This document shows, one piece after another, positions 42,601 to 51,225 of a DNA stretch of 64,000 nucleotides. Below the pieces are notes generated by a model. The model had not been told where the DNA came from. It saw only the letters and a list, made by a program, of their open reading frames with translations, and made no database searches. This stretch comes from Nocardia amikacinitolerans NBRC 108937 (GTDB lineage: Bacteria > Actinomycetota > Actinomycetes > Mycobacteriales > Mycobacteriaceae), in contig NZ_BDAU01000001.1 in the NCBI RefSeq assembly GCF_001612615.1, positions 372,001 through 436,000 of the forward strand. The letters run 5' to 3'. The translations under genes were made by a program, and so were the position numbers. How positions within the stretch are numbered: the first letter of the stretch is position 1; each line of letters begins with the position of its first letter.

Positions 42601-43032
42601 TTACAGCGCGGTCAGGTCGCCGAGGTCGGCGGACAGCCACCGCTCGGGTCGCATGTACACCGCGACCTGCTCGCCGTACGCCTCGGCGGCTTTCAGGTAG
42701 GCGTCGACCTTGTCCGGCGGCAGATAGCGGGCGACCATCTCGCGGTGCAGTTCGTCGGTCATCGGCGTGACCCGGGTGACGGGCCCTTCCACGCTGACGT
42801 AGCGCACCGTCGGCTCGAGCCGCTGCACCATCAGGCTGAAGCGGCCCGCCTTCCTGATGCACCGCATCTTCTCCGACTCCGGGCCGGTCAGCACCCACGC
42901 CTCCGCGCCGGGCGCGTACTGGTACCAAATCGGCACGTTCAGCGGACCGCGATCCGGGCCCGCCGCGACGGCCAACGCCGCGATGTGCGGCTCCGCGAGA
43001 AATTGCTGACGCTCCTCTTGGCTCAGTGGCAT
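42601..43032 (-). CDS. pyridoxamine 5'-phosphate oxidase-fold flavoprotein
   Basis: A 143-residue split-barrel protein of the PPOX-like group. LNVPIWYQYAPGAEAWVLTGPESEKMRCIRKAGRFSLMVQ is the typical flavin-binding strand region. In actinobacteria members bind FMN, F420 or heme; the cofactor is not clear here. ATG at 43032. It is divergent from the aminotransferase gene to the right and converges on the CBS gene with a 9-base gap. Confidence 0.88.
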   Translation of the reverse strand: MPLSQEERQQFLAEPHIAALAVAAGPDRGPLNVPIWYQYAPGAEAWVLTGPESEKMRCIRKAGRFSLMVQRLEPTVRYVSVEGPVTRVTPMTDELHREMVARYLPPDKVDAYLKAAEAYGEQVAVYMRPERWLSADLGDLTAL

Positions 43033-43145
43033 GCGTTTCAGGCTAGCGCGTGAAAGACGTTGTCCACCTGAAACCTTCGATCACCCCGGGGAAAGTGCGT
43101 ATCGTTGGGTGGTGTCCAGGGCATCGGCGTGAAGGGAGCGTCACG

Positions 43146-44477
43146 TTGCGGTCACCCGCGCCAGGCTCGCACTTCACCCGCTCCCCGGTCGTACGCCACT
43201 CCCCCGCTCACCGGTTCCCCGCTTCGTCACCGCCCCGCACCGACACCGTCCACGACGACACGATCCGCGCGCTGTTTCCCGCGCTGGCGGAATCGTCCGA
43301 GGTCTATCTGGACAGCGCGGCGACCACGCAGAAGCCGCTGCCCGTCATCGAGACGATTCACCGCTATCACTCCTCCCGCACCGCCAACGCCGGGCGCGGC
43401 GCCTACGCCTGGTCGACCGAACTGACCGCGCAATTGGCCGACGTGCGCGCCCGCGCCGCGGCGTTCCTCGGCGCCGAACATGCCGACGAGGTGGTCTTCA
43501 CCGCTGGCGCCACCGCCGCGCTCAACGCGGTCGCCCTGTCCTGGGGCTTGGCCGAACTCGCCGACGGCGACGAAATCCTCTACAACCCGCGCGATCACGC
43601 CTCCGCCGTGCATCCCTGGCACCACCTGCGCCAAGTGCTCGCCCGGTTCGGCCGCCGCATCGAGCTGGTCCCCTACCGGACCACCGAACTCGGCGAGGCC
43701 GACACCGCCGACATCCTCGGCAAGCTCACCCCGCGCACCAGGCTGATCGTCACCAGCCACCTGCACCACGTCTTCGGCGCGGTGACCACGCTGGAAGAAC
43801 TGCGCGGACGGATCGATCCGTCGGTCCTGCTGTGCTTCGACTGCAGTCAGAGCGGCGGGCACCTGCCGGTCGACGTCACCGAGCTCGGCGCCGATTTCGC
43901 GGTGTTCGCCGCGCACAAGATGCTCGGCGCACCCGGAGTCGGAATCCTGTACTGCCACCGGCGAATTCACGATCGGCTGCTACCCTTCCTGCCCGGCGGG
44001 AACTCGGGGGTTCGGCTCACCGAGTCGGGGCTGGTCGGCACGGCGATGCCCGACCTGCTCGAGGGCGGCACCCACAACATCCCCGGCATCCTGGCGCTCG
44101 GCAGCGCGCTGGACGTGCTCGAGTCCTTCGGCATCGAGGCCATCGCCGCGCACAACCGCGCGCTCACCCTGCGGCTGATCGAGGGATTGCGGGCGGCGCC
44201 GGGGCTGGAGTTCCTGCCCGGTCCCGCCCACGCGCCGTGCGCTACGGGCTACGGCATCGTCTCCTTCCGCATCGCCGGAATCAGCGCCGCCGACGTGGGT
44301 TTCGTGCTCGGCGAGCTGGGCTTCCTGGTGCGCACCGGCCTGCACTGCACGCCCTCGGCAGGCCAGGGCGACGACGACCTGGACTCGGTGCGGGTCAGCA
44401 CGCACATCTACAACACCCTCGACGAGATCGACCGGTTCACCGCCTGCGTCACGACGATTGCCGAGGAGGTCACGTGA
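43146..44477 (+). CDS. class V aminotransferase, cysteine-desulfurase-like
   Basis: A 443-residue PLP enzyme of the SufS/CsdA group. VYLDSAATTQKP is the signature opening; the PLP lysine is in FAVFAAHKMLG (Lys258), and RTGLHCTPSAG has the Cys (about 401) that carries persulfide in desulfurases. It should release sulfur from Cys, or a related bond from another amino acid. The start is uncertain: TTG at 43146 has GGGAG seven bases upstream and the family domain begins about 39 residues later; a GTG at 43050 lacks a site. The stop overlaps the next start (GTGA), so it is the first of four coupled genes. Confidence 0.87.
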   Translation: MRSPAPGSHFTRSPVVRHSPAHRFPASSPPRTDTVHDDTIRALFPALAESSEVYLDSAATTQKPLPVIETIHRYHSSRTANAGRGAYAWSTELTAQLADVRARAAAFLGAEHADEVVFTAGATAALNAVALSWGLAELADGDEILYNPRDHASAVHPWHHLRQVLARFGRRIELVPYRTTELGEADTADILGKLTPRTRLIVTSHLHHVFGAVTTLEELRGRIDPSVLLCFDCSQSGGHLPVDVTELGADFAVFAAHKMLGAPGVGILYCHRRIHDRLLPFLPGGNSGVRLTESGLVGTAMPDLLEGGTHNIPGILALGSALDVLESFGIEAIAAHNRALTLRLIEGLRAAPGLEFLPGPAHAPCATGYGIVSFRIAGISAADVGFVLGELGFLVRTGLHCTPSAGQGDDDLDSVRVSTHIYNTLDEIDRFTACVTTIAEEVT

Positions 44478-45760
44478 ACACCGACACCCCGCGCTACGAC
44501 CGCAGGGCGGCGTCCCGGGTCCTCGCCGGACTCGCCCAGCAAGGGCTGTTCGGCGACGTCCCGGTGCCGCCCGATCCGCGCCGCATCGAATTCACCTGTG
44601 CCGCACTGCGTCCGGAAGCCAACAGCCACCTCACCTATTCGCAGCGGCTGTACCTGGAGCGGTTCATGCGGCCCTGCCGCCCGAACCAGGTGACCACCGC
44701 GACCCACCGCATCGCGTGGACCGACAGCGACGGCATCCCCAACACCGGACACTACCGCGCCGACGGCCTCGGCCCGCTCGTGCCGATCGCGGTGCGCGAG
44801 ACCGTCCTCGCGCTGTGGCACGCGCTGCGGGCCGATACCGCGCTGGTACGCCGCGTCGAGGAACTCGGCAGCCGGGAGCGCGCCGTGCTGGTTGGCACAA
44901 CGACCGATCACGAACCACTGGAGATCTTCCGCGTCGGCATCGAGGCGACCGGCCGCGCGCTCGCCCAGCACGCGCTGCTCGCGCGCCAGACGCCGTATCG
45001 CGACCCGATCGAATTCGCCACGGGCATGCGGGATTCGGGCCTGTTCGCGGCGGTCGCGACGCGCTGGTTCTGGGAGTTGCAGGCCTCCACCTACCGGCGC
45101 GGGATGATCCCGGTGACGCTGGCGACCCAGCCCGACGGCACCGTGCGCTACACCGCCGAATCGGTGGCCACGCTGCGCGCCATGAAGGACGCCACCATCG
45201 CCGACGCGCACACCGTGATGCGGCGCGCGACCACGGTCGAGGGTCTGAGCGTCGAGGACGCGATCGCCAAGTACCACGAGGATCTCGACCTCATCTCCCG
45301 CCAGTACGCGCTGCTGCCGCCCGGCACCCGCCCGGCCTGCCTCGCCGCGATGCCGCATCAGCTCGACGGCGCGCACTACAGCCTGCTGCCCCTCGTGGTC
45401 GACCGTTTCGTCGCGGTGTTCACCGAAATCGTGGCGAGCTGCCGCCCAGTGGAGGTCGCCGCCGCGCTGGACGAGCGCACGGCCGACGATCCGGTGACGG
45501 CCGAGGACCGCGTCTTCTATGTACCGGATATGACCTGCAAGCACTGTGTCCGCACGATCACCGGCGTGCTGGAGTCGATGGGGCTCGTGGTCGCCGAGGT
45601 GGACCTGATCAGCAAGCGCGTGGTCGCCGAGTTCCGCAGCCCGCGCAATCGGGCGCGCGCCTTCGAGGCGCTGCGCGACGGCGGGTACAACCCGGTCGCC
45701 GAGAAGCCGGACCCGGTCGACGCCGAAATCAGCGCGCAGCCTTCGGAATCCGCGGTATGA
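44474..45760 (+). CDS. unknown protein with C-terminal heavy-metal-associated (HMA) domain
   Basis: A 428-residue protein. Residues 1 to about 335 are a helical domain that I cannot place, with notable segments ANSHLTYSQRLYLERFMRP, ATRWFWELQASTYRRGMIP and MPHQLDGAHYSLLPLVV, rich in Trp, His and Arg. Residues about 350-420 are a heavy-metal-associated (MerP/CopZ-like) domain, MTCKHC with Cys355 and Cys358. Such domains bind Cu+, Zn2+ or accept persulfide. GTG at 44474 behind GAGGAGG; translationally coupled on both sides. Its place between a desulfurase-like enzyme and a PLP decarboxylase suggests sulfur or metal delivery to the pathway, but this is inference. Confidence 0.82.
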   Translation: MNTDTPRYDRRAASRVLAGLAQQGLFGDVPVPPDPRRIEFTCAALRPEANSHLTYSQRLYLERFMRPCRPNQVTTATHRIAWTDSDGIPNTGHYRADGLGPLVPIAVRETVLALWHALRADTALVRRVEELGSRERAVLVGTTTDHEPLEIFRVGIEATGRALAQHALLARQTPYRDPIEFATGMRDSGLFAAVATRWFWELQASTYRRGMIPVTLATQPDGTVRYTAESVATLRAMKDATIADAHTVMRRATTVEGLSVEDAIAKYHEDLDLISRQYALLPPGTRPACLAAMPHQLDGAHYSLLPLVVDRFVAVFTEIVASCRPVEVAAALDERTADDPVTAEDRVFYVPDMTCKHCVRTITGVLESMGLVVAEVDLISKRVVAEFRSPRNRARAFEALRDGGYNPVAEKPDPVDAEISAQPSESAV

Positions 45761-47310
45761 CGGCGCCGCTACCGGCGCTACCCGCGAAGATCCATCCGCT
45801 GGTTCGCGCCTTCCTCGACGCCCGCGACGCCTTGGACGAGACGCTGAGCCGATTCGGGTCTCCGGTGCATCTCGTCTTCCCCCAGGTCTTCGCGGAGAAC
45901 CTGAGCGACTTGCGCGCCGTGCTGGACCGGCAGCTGCCCAGGTATCGAATCTGCTACGCGCACAAGGCCAATCAGTCCCGCGCCTTCGTACGCACGGCCG
46001 AGCACGCCGGCATCGCCGTCGACGTGGCCTCGCCGCAGGAACTGGCCAGCGCGATCGGCGCCGGATTCGGGCCGACGCGAATCGAGGTGACCGGCCCGAA
46101 GGGTGAGGCGTTCCTGCGCGATCTGATCGACCGCGGCGCGACGATCAACGTGGACAATCTCTGGGAGTTGGGCCGGATCACCGAACTCGCCGGTGATCGC
46201 GCCGAAGTGCCGGTGCTGCTTCGCGTCTCCGGCTTTCCGGGGTCGCCACTGAGTCGCTTCGGGGTGCCACTGAGCCACGTCGATCGCGCGCTCGATCTGC
46301 TCGGCGCCCAGCGCGGTCGAATCTCGTTCCTCGGCTTCGCTTTCCACATCGACAGTGGTGAGAACGCCGAACGGGTGCGCGCGATCGACGCCTGCTTGAC
46401 GCTGGTCGAGCAGGCCTACGCGCACGGCTTGTCCCCCAGCGTGCTGGACTTGGGCGGCGGCCTGCGCCAGGTGTTCACCGCCGACGCCGACCGGTTCGAC
46501 GGCTACGTCCGCGCGCTGCGCGAGTCACTTCTCGGCCGCGGCGAGCCGATGAGCTGGGGTGACAACACCTTCGGCTACCACGTCGAGGGCGGGGCGGTGC
46601 ACGGCACTCCGGTGTTCCACAAGTACGCCAACACGATTCCGGCCACCGGGATGCTCGCCGACCTGCTGACCTCGCCCCTGGAACGGCAAGGCGGACGCAC
46701 GGTAGCCCAGGTCGCAGCGGACAATCTGCTCGATCTCTGGCTCGAGCCGGGCAAGGCCCTCGTCGACCACGCCGGGGTGACGGTGGCGCGGGTCGTGTTC
46801 GTCAAGGAACTCGGGGACGGCACGCTGCTGGTGAACGTCGACCTCAGCCGCGACGCGGTGACGCCGGCCGATCAGGAGGTGATGGTCGATCCGATCGTGC
46901 TGCCCGGCGCGGCGCGCGACGGTGTCCCGCCCCAGTGGTCAGGCGACGGCGCGATCAACCCGCCGCGTTCGGCGGCCGACACTGCCCTCGCGCGCGAAAC
47001 CGGGCCGGTGGGAGTGTTTTTCGCCGGACGACTGTGCCTCGAGCGCGACCTGATCACCAACCACAAGGTGTGGCTGGCGACTCGTCCGAAGTCGGGGGAT
47101 CTGGTCGTCTTCCCGAACACCGCCGCCTACCACATGGACCTCTCGGCGGCCTCGGCCTCGATGCAGCCACCGCCGCCGAAACTGGCTGTGGCCCAGCGAG
47201 GGAGCGGTTTCGAAGTGTGTCGCGACATCGACTACGAACCGCACGTTCCGGCGGATCCGCTGTCGGCGCGACGGCCCGCGCCGGTGCCGCGGGAAGCCGA
47301 GGCGCTCTGA
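45757..47310 (+). CDS. Y4yA-family PLP-dependent decarboxylase-like enzyme
   Basis: A 517-residue PLP enzyme of fold type III (Orn/DAP/Arg decarboxylase group). PLP Lys70 is in YAHKANQS; FLGFAFHIDSGE and LDLGGGLRQ are the phosphate and barrel motifs; EPGKALVDHAG is the conserved phosphate loop. It belongs to the Y4yA branch known from Rhizobium symbiosis plasmids, where it is adjacent to a cysteine-synthase homologue as here. Substrate unknown: probably decarboxylates or epimerises an amino acid made by its neighbours. ATGA overlap with the HMA gene and one-base overlap with the next gene. Confidence 0.9.
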   Translation: MTAPLPALPAKIHPLVRAFLDARDALDETLSRFGSPVHLVFPQVFAENLSDLRAVLDRQLPRYRICYAHKANQSRAFVRTAEHAGIAVDVASPQELASAIGAGFGPTRIEVTGPKGEAFLRDLIDRGATINVDNLWELGRITELAGDRAEVPVLLRVSGFPGSPLSRFGVPLSHVDRALDLLGAQRGRISFLGFAFHIDSGENAERVRAIDACLTLVEQAYAHGLSPSVLDLGGGLRQVFTADADRFDGYVRALRESLLGRGEPMSWGDNTFGYHVEGGAVHGTPVFHKYANTIPATGMLADLLTSPLERQGGRTVAQVAADNLLDLWLEPGKALVDHAGVTVARVVFVKELGDGTLLVNVDLSRDAVTPADQEVMVDPIVLPGAARDGVPPQWSGDGAINPPRSAADTALARETGPVGVFFAGRLCLERDLITNHKVWLATRPKSGDLVVFPNTAAYHMDLSAASASMQPPPPKLAVAQRGSGFEVCRDIDYEPHVPADPLSARRPAPVPREAEAL

Positions 47311-48638
47311 TGCGCTACGACCACATCACCGAGCTGATCGGCAATACGCCGCTGCTGCGCCTCGATCCCGCGGTCCACGGGCTCGAGCACGTCGAGCTGT
47401 ACGCGAAACTGGAGTCGTACAACCCGTTCGGCTCGGTCAAGGACCGGGTCGCCTGGGGCATGATCCGAGACGACCTGGATGCGATCACCGCCGCCGGGCA
47501 GACCCTGATCGAGGCGTCCAGCGGCAACACCGCCAAGGCGCTGCGGGTGCTCGGCGGACTCTCGGGCGTCGGGCTGCGCGCGGTGACCAATCGGATCAAG
47601 GTCGCCGAGGTGCGCGATCTGCTGCGACTGCTCGGCACCGACATCGTCGAGCTGCCAGGGCTTTCCGAGTGCCCTGACCCGACGACGCCGAACGACGTGT
47701 ATTCGGTGATCGAGTCGACCATGGCGAAAGAGCCCGGCGCCTACCATCATCCGTCGCAGTACACCAACGAGAAGAACGTCGAGGCACACTGCCTGGGGAC
47801 CGGACGCGAGATCCACGAAGACCTGGCGGCCGACGGCATCCCCCGGGTGGACTACCTCGTGGGAGGGCTCGGCACCACCGGGTCCACCAGGGGCGCGGCG
47901 ACCTACCTGCGCAAGCACAATCCCGAATTGCGCACGATCGCCGTGGTTTCCGAGCGCTCGGACTTCATCCCCGGCATTCGCTCGGAGACCGAGATGTGGG
48001 ACGTCGGGCTGTTCCAGCCGGACTTCTACGACCGCATCGTCACCGTGGCATCCGGCGACGCCGTCGACGCGACGCTGCGGCTGGCCACCGGATACGGCGT
48101 GCTGGCCGGGCCGACGAGCGGCGCGGCCTACGCGGCGGCCCTGGAAACCCTTGCCGGGCTTGACCTCTCGGCGCGCGACGCGAGCGATCCGGTGGTCGCG
48201 GTCCTCATCGTCTGCGATCGGCTCGAGCCCTACCTCTCCTACATCAAGAAGCGCAGGCCGGACCTGTTCGACCGGCCGGACCGGCGCAGGGAACCGACGG
48301 CCGCCGAACTCGATGCCACGCCACGGCTCTCGCCCGCCGAACTCGCGGAACTGGACCGCACCGGACGTCCCACCATCGTCGACACCCGGGGCGCGATGGC
48401 CTATCGCATCGGGCACGTCCCCGGGGCGGTGAACATCCGCGACGATCAGCTCGAGGACATGCTCGGCCAAGGGGTCCCGTTCCCCCGCTCGCGGCCGGTG
48501 GTGTTCGTGTGCCCGGTCGGCGAGGTCTCGCTGCGCTTCGCCGCGCTCGCCCGGCACGCCGGATACGACGCGGCGAGCCTGGAGGGCGGCATCGTGCGCT
48601 GGCGCGACGCGGGGATGACGCTGGAAAGCGGGGCCTGA
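47310..48638 (+). CDS. cysteine-synthase-like PLP enzyme fused to rhodanese
   Basis: A 442-residue fusion. Residues 1 to about 315 are a fold type II PLP enzyme of the CysK/CysM/SbnA group (TELIGNTPLLRL, PLP Lys44 in NPFGSVKDR, SSGNTAKAL, GLGTTGSTRG). Residues about 335-440 are a rhodanese domain with TIVDTRGAMAYRIGHVPGAVNIRDD and Cys401 in VCPVGEVS. The first would perform beta-replacement on an O-acetyl- or O-phospho-serine-like substrate; the second carries sulfane sulfur. Fusion implies sulfur is passed within the protein. It is the last gene of the coupled set. Confidence 0.9.
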   Translation: MRYDHITELIGNTPLLRLDPAVHGLEHVELYAKLESYNPFGSVKDRVAWGMIRDDLDAITAAGQTLIEASSGNTAKALRVLGGLSGVGLRAVTNRIKVAEVRDLLRLLGTDIVELPGLSECPDPTTPNDVYSVIESTMAKEPGAYHHPSQYTNEKNVEAHCLGTGREIHEDLAADGIPRVDYLVGGLGTTGSTRGAATYLRKHNPELRTIAVVSERSDFIPGIRSETEMWDVGLFQPDFYDRIVTVASGDAVDATLRLATGYGVLAGPTSGAAYAAALETLAGLDLSARDASDPVVAVLIVCDRLEPYLSYIKKRRPDLFDRPDRRREPTAAELDATPRLSPAELAELDRTGRPTIVDTRGAMAYRIGHVPGAVNIRDDQLEDMLGQGVPFPRSRPVVFVCPVGEVSLRFAALARHAGYDAASLEGGIVRWRDAGMTLESGA

Positions 48639-48660
48639 ACGGCCGATGTCCGGTAGGCAT

Positions 48661-48666
48661 TACTGT
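48661..48666 (+). promoter_or_regulatory. minus-10 box for a leaderless TetR gene
   Basis: TACTGT at 48661-48666 ends six bases before GTG at 48673, the spacing of leaderless actinobacterial transcripts. No ribosome site precedes that GTG. Confidence 0.4.
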
Positions 48667-48672
48667 GAATCG

Positions 48673-49299
48673 GTGCAGACAGGCCAGGAATCAGACGACG
48701 CCGGTCCCCGCATCTGGGGTGGGACGACGCTCACCGAGCGCAGGGAGGCACGCCGCGCCGCGCTGCTCGAGGCCGCGCTGGATCTGATCGGCGAGGCGGG
48801 GGCCGCGGGCGTCACGATGCGCGCGGTGTGCCGCCGCGCCAATCTCACCGACCGCTATTTCTACGAGAGTTTCAGCAGCCGCGACGAACTGCTCGACGTG
48901 CTGTACCGGCAGGTCGCCGACGAGTTCCTGGAGCCGATGACCGCGTTCGCCTCGGCCGACGACCCGTCGAGGGACCGGGCGCTGGCGGAAGTCCTGGTGG
49001 ACAAGGTGCTGGAAGATCCGCGCAAGTCGCGCCTGTTTCTGGTCGAGCCGTACTCCAGCACCGGTCTCGGCCAGACCACCATCGCCGTGATGCCCGCCTT
49101 CACCCGGCTGATCCAGGACCACCTGTTCGCCCACATCGCGGACCCGGTCCGGCGCAGGCTGGCCGCGGTGAGCATGGCCAGCGGCAATGCCGGCATGTTC
49201 TCCGCATGGCTGAACGGGTCACTGCGCGCGTCCCGCGAACAGATCGTGGACCACTGCGTCGCCACCATCACGGCCTACCGCTCGATCTACCACTCCTGA
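48673..49299 (+). CDS. TetR-family transcriptional regulator
   Basis: A 208-residue repressor. HTH ALDLIGEAGAAGVTMRAVCRRANLTDRYFYESFSSRDELL at about residues 31-70, then a helical effector domain. I place the start at GTG 48673, with a minus-10 box six bases away (leaderless); ATG at 48646 would add nine residues (in all 217). It follows the PLP cluster by 35 bases but appears to have its own promoter, and is followed by a hairpin and then an acyl-CoA dehydrogenase gene. Targets could be either neighbour. Confidence 0.88.
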   Translation: MQTGQESDDAGPRIWGGTTLTERREARRAALLEAALDLIGEAGAAGVTMRAVCRRANLTDRYFYESFSSRDELLDVLYRQVADEFLEPMTAFASADDPSRDRALAEVLVDKVLEDPRKSRLFLVEPYSSTGLGQTTIAVMPAFTRLIQDHLFAHIADPVRRRLAAVSMASGNAGMFSAWLNGSLRASREQIVDHCVATITAYRSIYHS

Positions 49300-49312
49300 C
49301 CCGAGAAGTGCC

Positions 49313-49347
49313 ACGGCCCGCGCGCCTCGCCCGAGGCGGCGGGCCGT
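49313..49347 (+). terminator. hairpin after TetR gene
   Basis: Arms 49313-49329 and 49332-49347 pair over 16 positions with one bulged G and a 2-base gap (ACGGCCCGC with GCGGGCCGT outer part). It begins 14 bases past the TetR stop. No T-run. Confidence 0.65.
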
Positions 49348-49442
49348 TGCCATGTCCGGGAAATCCGCGCCAGACAATTGACGGCAGGTGCCTTCACTTC
49401 TAAATTGATGGCACACGCCCTCAGATGAAAGGCAGCGCGGCC

Positions 49443-51155
49443 ATGCCCCTGTTCAATCCGAAGACCGACACCTTCGCGGAATTCGACCCGACGACCCGGC
49501 GGCTGCTGGCCTCGCTGGTCGACTTCTTCGAGAGCAAGGGCAAGCAGGCGCTCACCGCCGACGCGCACCGCGGCGAGTGGTACGACGACTGGATGGAGTA
49601 CCTGGCCGAGTCCCGGATCCTCGCCTACATGGCGACCCCGAAGGCGCACGCGGGCGGCGATCCGGACAAGCGCTGGGACACCGCGTTCATCTCCAAGTTC
49701 AACGAGATCACCGGGTTCTACGGCGCGCAGTACTGGTACGCGTGGGGCGTGTCGACCCTCGGCCTCGCCACCATCTGGCAGAGCGCCAACGGCAAGGCGC
49801 ACGCGCGCGCCGCCGAGGAGCTCGACCGCGGCGGGATCGTGGCGTTCGGCCTGTCCGAGAAGGACCACGGCGCCGACATCTACTCCACCGACATGCTGCT
49901 CACCCCCGACGGCGCGGGCGGATTCATCGCCAACGGCAGCAAGTACTACATCGGCAACGGCAATGTCGCGCGGCTGGTGCCGACCATCGGCAGGCGCACC
50001 GACGTCGAGGGCCCGGACGCCTACGTCTGGTTCCTCGCCGACAGCGGTCACCCCAACTACACCCTGGTCAAGAACGTCATTCACGGGCAGAACTACGTCA
50101 GCGCCTACGATCTGGCGGACTACCCGGTCACCGCCGACGACGTGCTGCACACCGGCCGCAAGGCCTTCGACGTCGCGCTGGCCGCGGTGAACTGCGGCAA
50201 GTTCAACATCGGCATGGTCACCCTCGGCATCGTGCAGCACTGCTTCTACGAGACCGTCGATCAGGCGGCGAACAAGATCCTGTTCGGACATCCGGTCACC
50301 GACTTCGGTCAGGTGCGACAGATCTTGTCCGACAACTACATTCGCATCACGGCCATGAAGCTCTACCACGAGCGCGCCATCGACTACATGCGCGAATCGT
50401 CCCCGGCGGACCGGCGTTTCGTCATGTTCAACTCGATCGGCAAGATGAAGGTGACGCGCGAGGGTGAGCGCGCCTTCCGTGAACTGTCGGATGTCATCTC
50501 CGCCAAGGGTTTCGAGAAGGACACCTACTTCGCGATGGCGCGCGGCCTTATCGACTCCATGCCGCGGCTGGAGGGCACCGCCCACGTCAACATGGCGCTC
50601 ACCCTGAAATTCATGCCGAGCTTCCTCTACAACGCCGCCGACCTGCCGCCGGTACAGGTGCGCCGCGACCCCGGCGACGACGAGGCGCTGTTCCGCCAGC
50701 CCGGCGCCGCGGGTCTCGGCAAGGTGCGCTTCGCCGACTGGCGGCCCGCGTTCGCCGACTACCGGCACCTGCCGAACGTCGCGCTGTTCCTGGAGCAGGC
50801 GGAGCGGTTCGTCCAATTCCCGGTGCAGGCGCCCGCCACCGACGAACAGCTGACCGATCTGGACTACCAGCTGGCGGTCGGCGAGTTGTTCACGCTGCTG
50901 CCCTACGGCCAGCTGATCCTGGAGCAGGCGAAGATCGCGGGCACACCCGACGATCATGTCGACGCCATCTTCGAATTGTTCGTCCGCGACTTCTCGGCGT
51001 ACGCCCTCGGGGTGTTCGGCAAGGCGTCTTCGACTGCCGCGCAACAGGAATGGGCGCTCAGCGTGCTGCGCAAGCCGATCGGCGACGCCGCGCGGGCCAA
51101 TCGGGTCTACACGGAGGTGCTCGCTCACGCGGGCGCGTACCGGATGAACCCGTAA
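49443..51155 (+). CDS. acyl-CoA dehydrogenase-family protein (FadE)
   Basis: A 570-residue enlarged acyl-CoA dehydrogenase. GIVAFGLSEKDHGADIYST is the FAD-binding strand motif, GFIANGSKYYIGNGN follows, and RGLIDSMPRLEGTAHVNMAL is in the C-terminal helical domain where the catalytic Glu lies. The length and ordering resemble the long FadE group of actinobacteria, whose substrates are unclear. ATG at 49443 behind AAAGG; an ATG at 49425 adds six residues. The upstream hairpin separates it from the TetR gene, which may regulate it. Confidence 0.9.
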   Translation: MPLFNPKTDTFAEFDPTTRRLLASLVDFFESKGKQALTADAHRGEWYDDWMEYLAESRILAYMATPKAHAGGDPDKRWDTAFISKFNEITGFYGAQYWYAWGVSTLGLATIWQSANGKAHARAAEELDRGGIVAFGLSEKDHGADIYSTDMLLTPDGAGGFIANGSKYYIGNGNVARLVPTIGRRTDVEGPDAYVWFLADSGHPNYTLVKNVIHGQNYVSAYDLADYPVTADDVLHTGRKAFDVALAAVNCGKFNIGMVTLGIVQHCFYETVDQAANKILFGHPVTDFGQVRQILSDNYIRITAMKLYHERAIDYMRESSPADRRFVMFNSIGKMKVTREGERAFRELSDVISAKGFEKDTYFAMARGLIDSMPRLEGTAHVNMALTLKFMPSFLYNAADLPPVQVRRDPGDDEALFRQPGAAGLGKVRFADWRPAFADYRHLPNVALFLEQAERFVQFPVQAPATDEQLTDLDYQLAVGELFTLLPYGQLILEQAKIAGTPDDHVDAIFELFVRDFSAYALGVFGKASSTAAQQEWALSVLRKPIGDAARANRVYTEVLAHAGAYRMNP

Positions 51156-51156
51156 T

Positions 51157-51183
51157 CCGCGGTGCGCGGCCTGGACACCGCGG
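51157..51183. terminator. possible hairpin between converging genes
   Basis: CCGCGGTG (51157-51164) pairs with CACCGCGG (51176-51183), 8 bp with an 11-base loop, two bases after the acyl-CoA dehydrogenase stop. Confidence 0.5.
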
Positions 51184-51225
51184 GCACGCCGTGGTGTTCG
51201 GCCGCGACCGGCGGAGCTGGACCGG

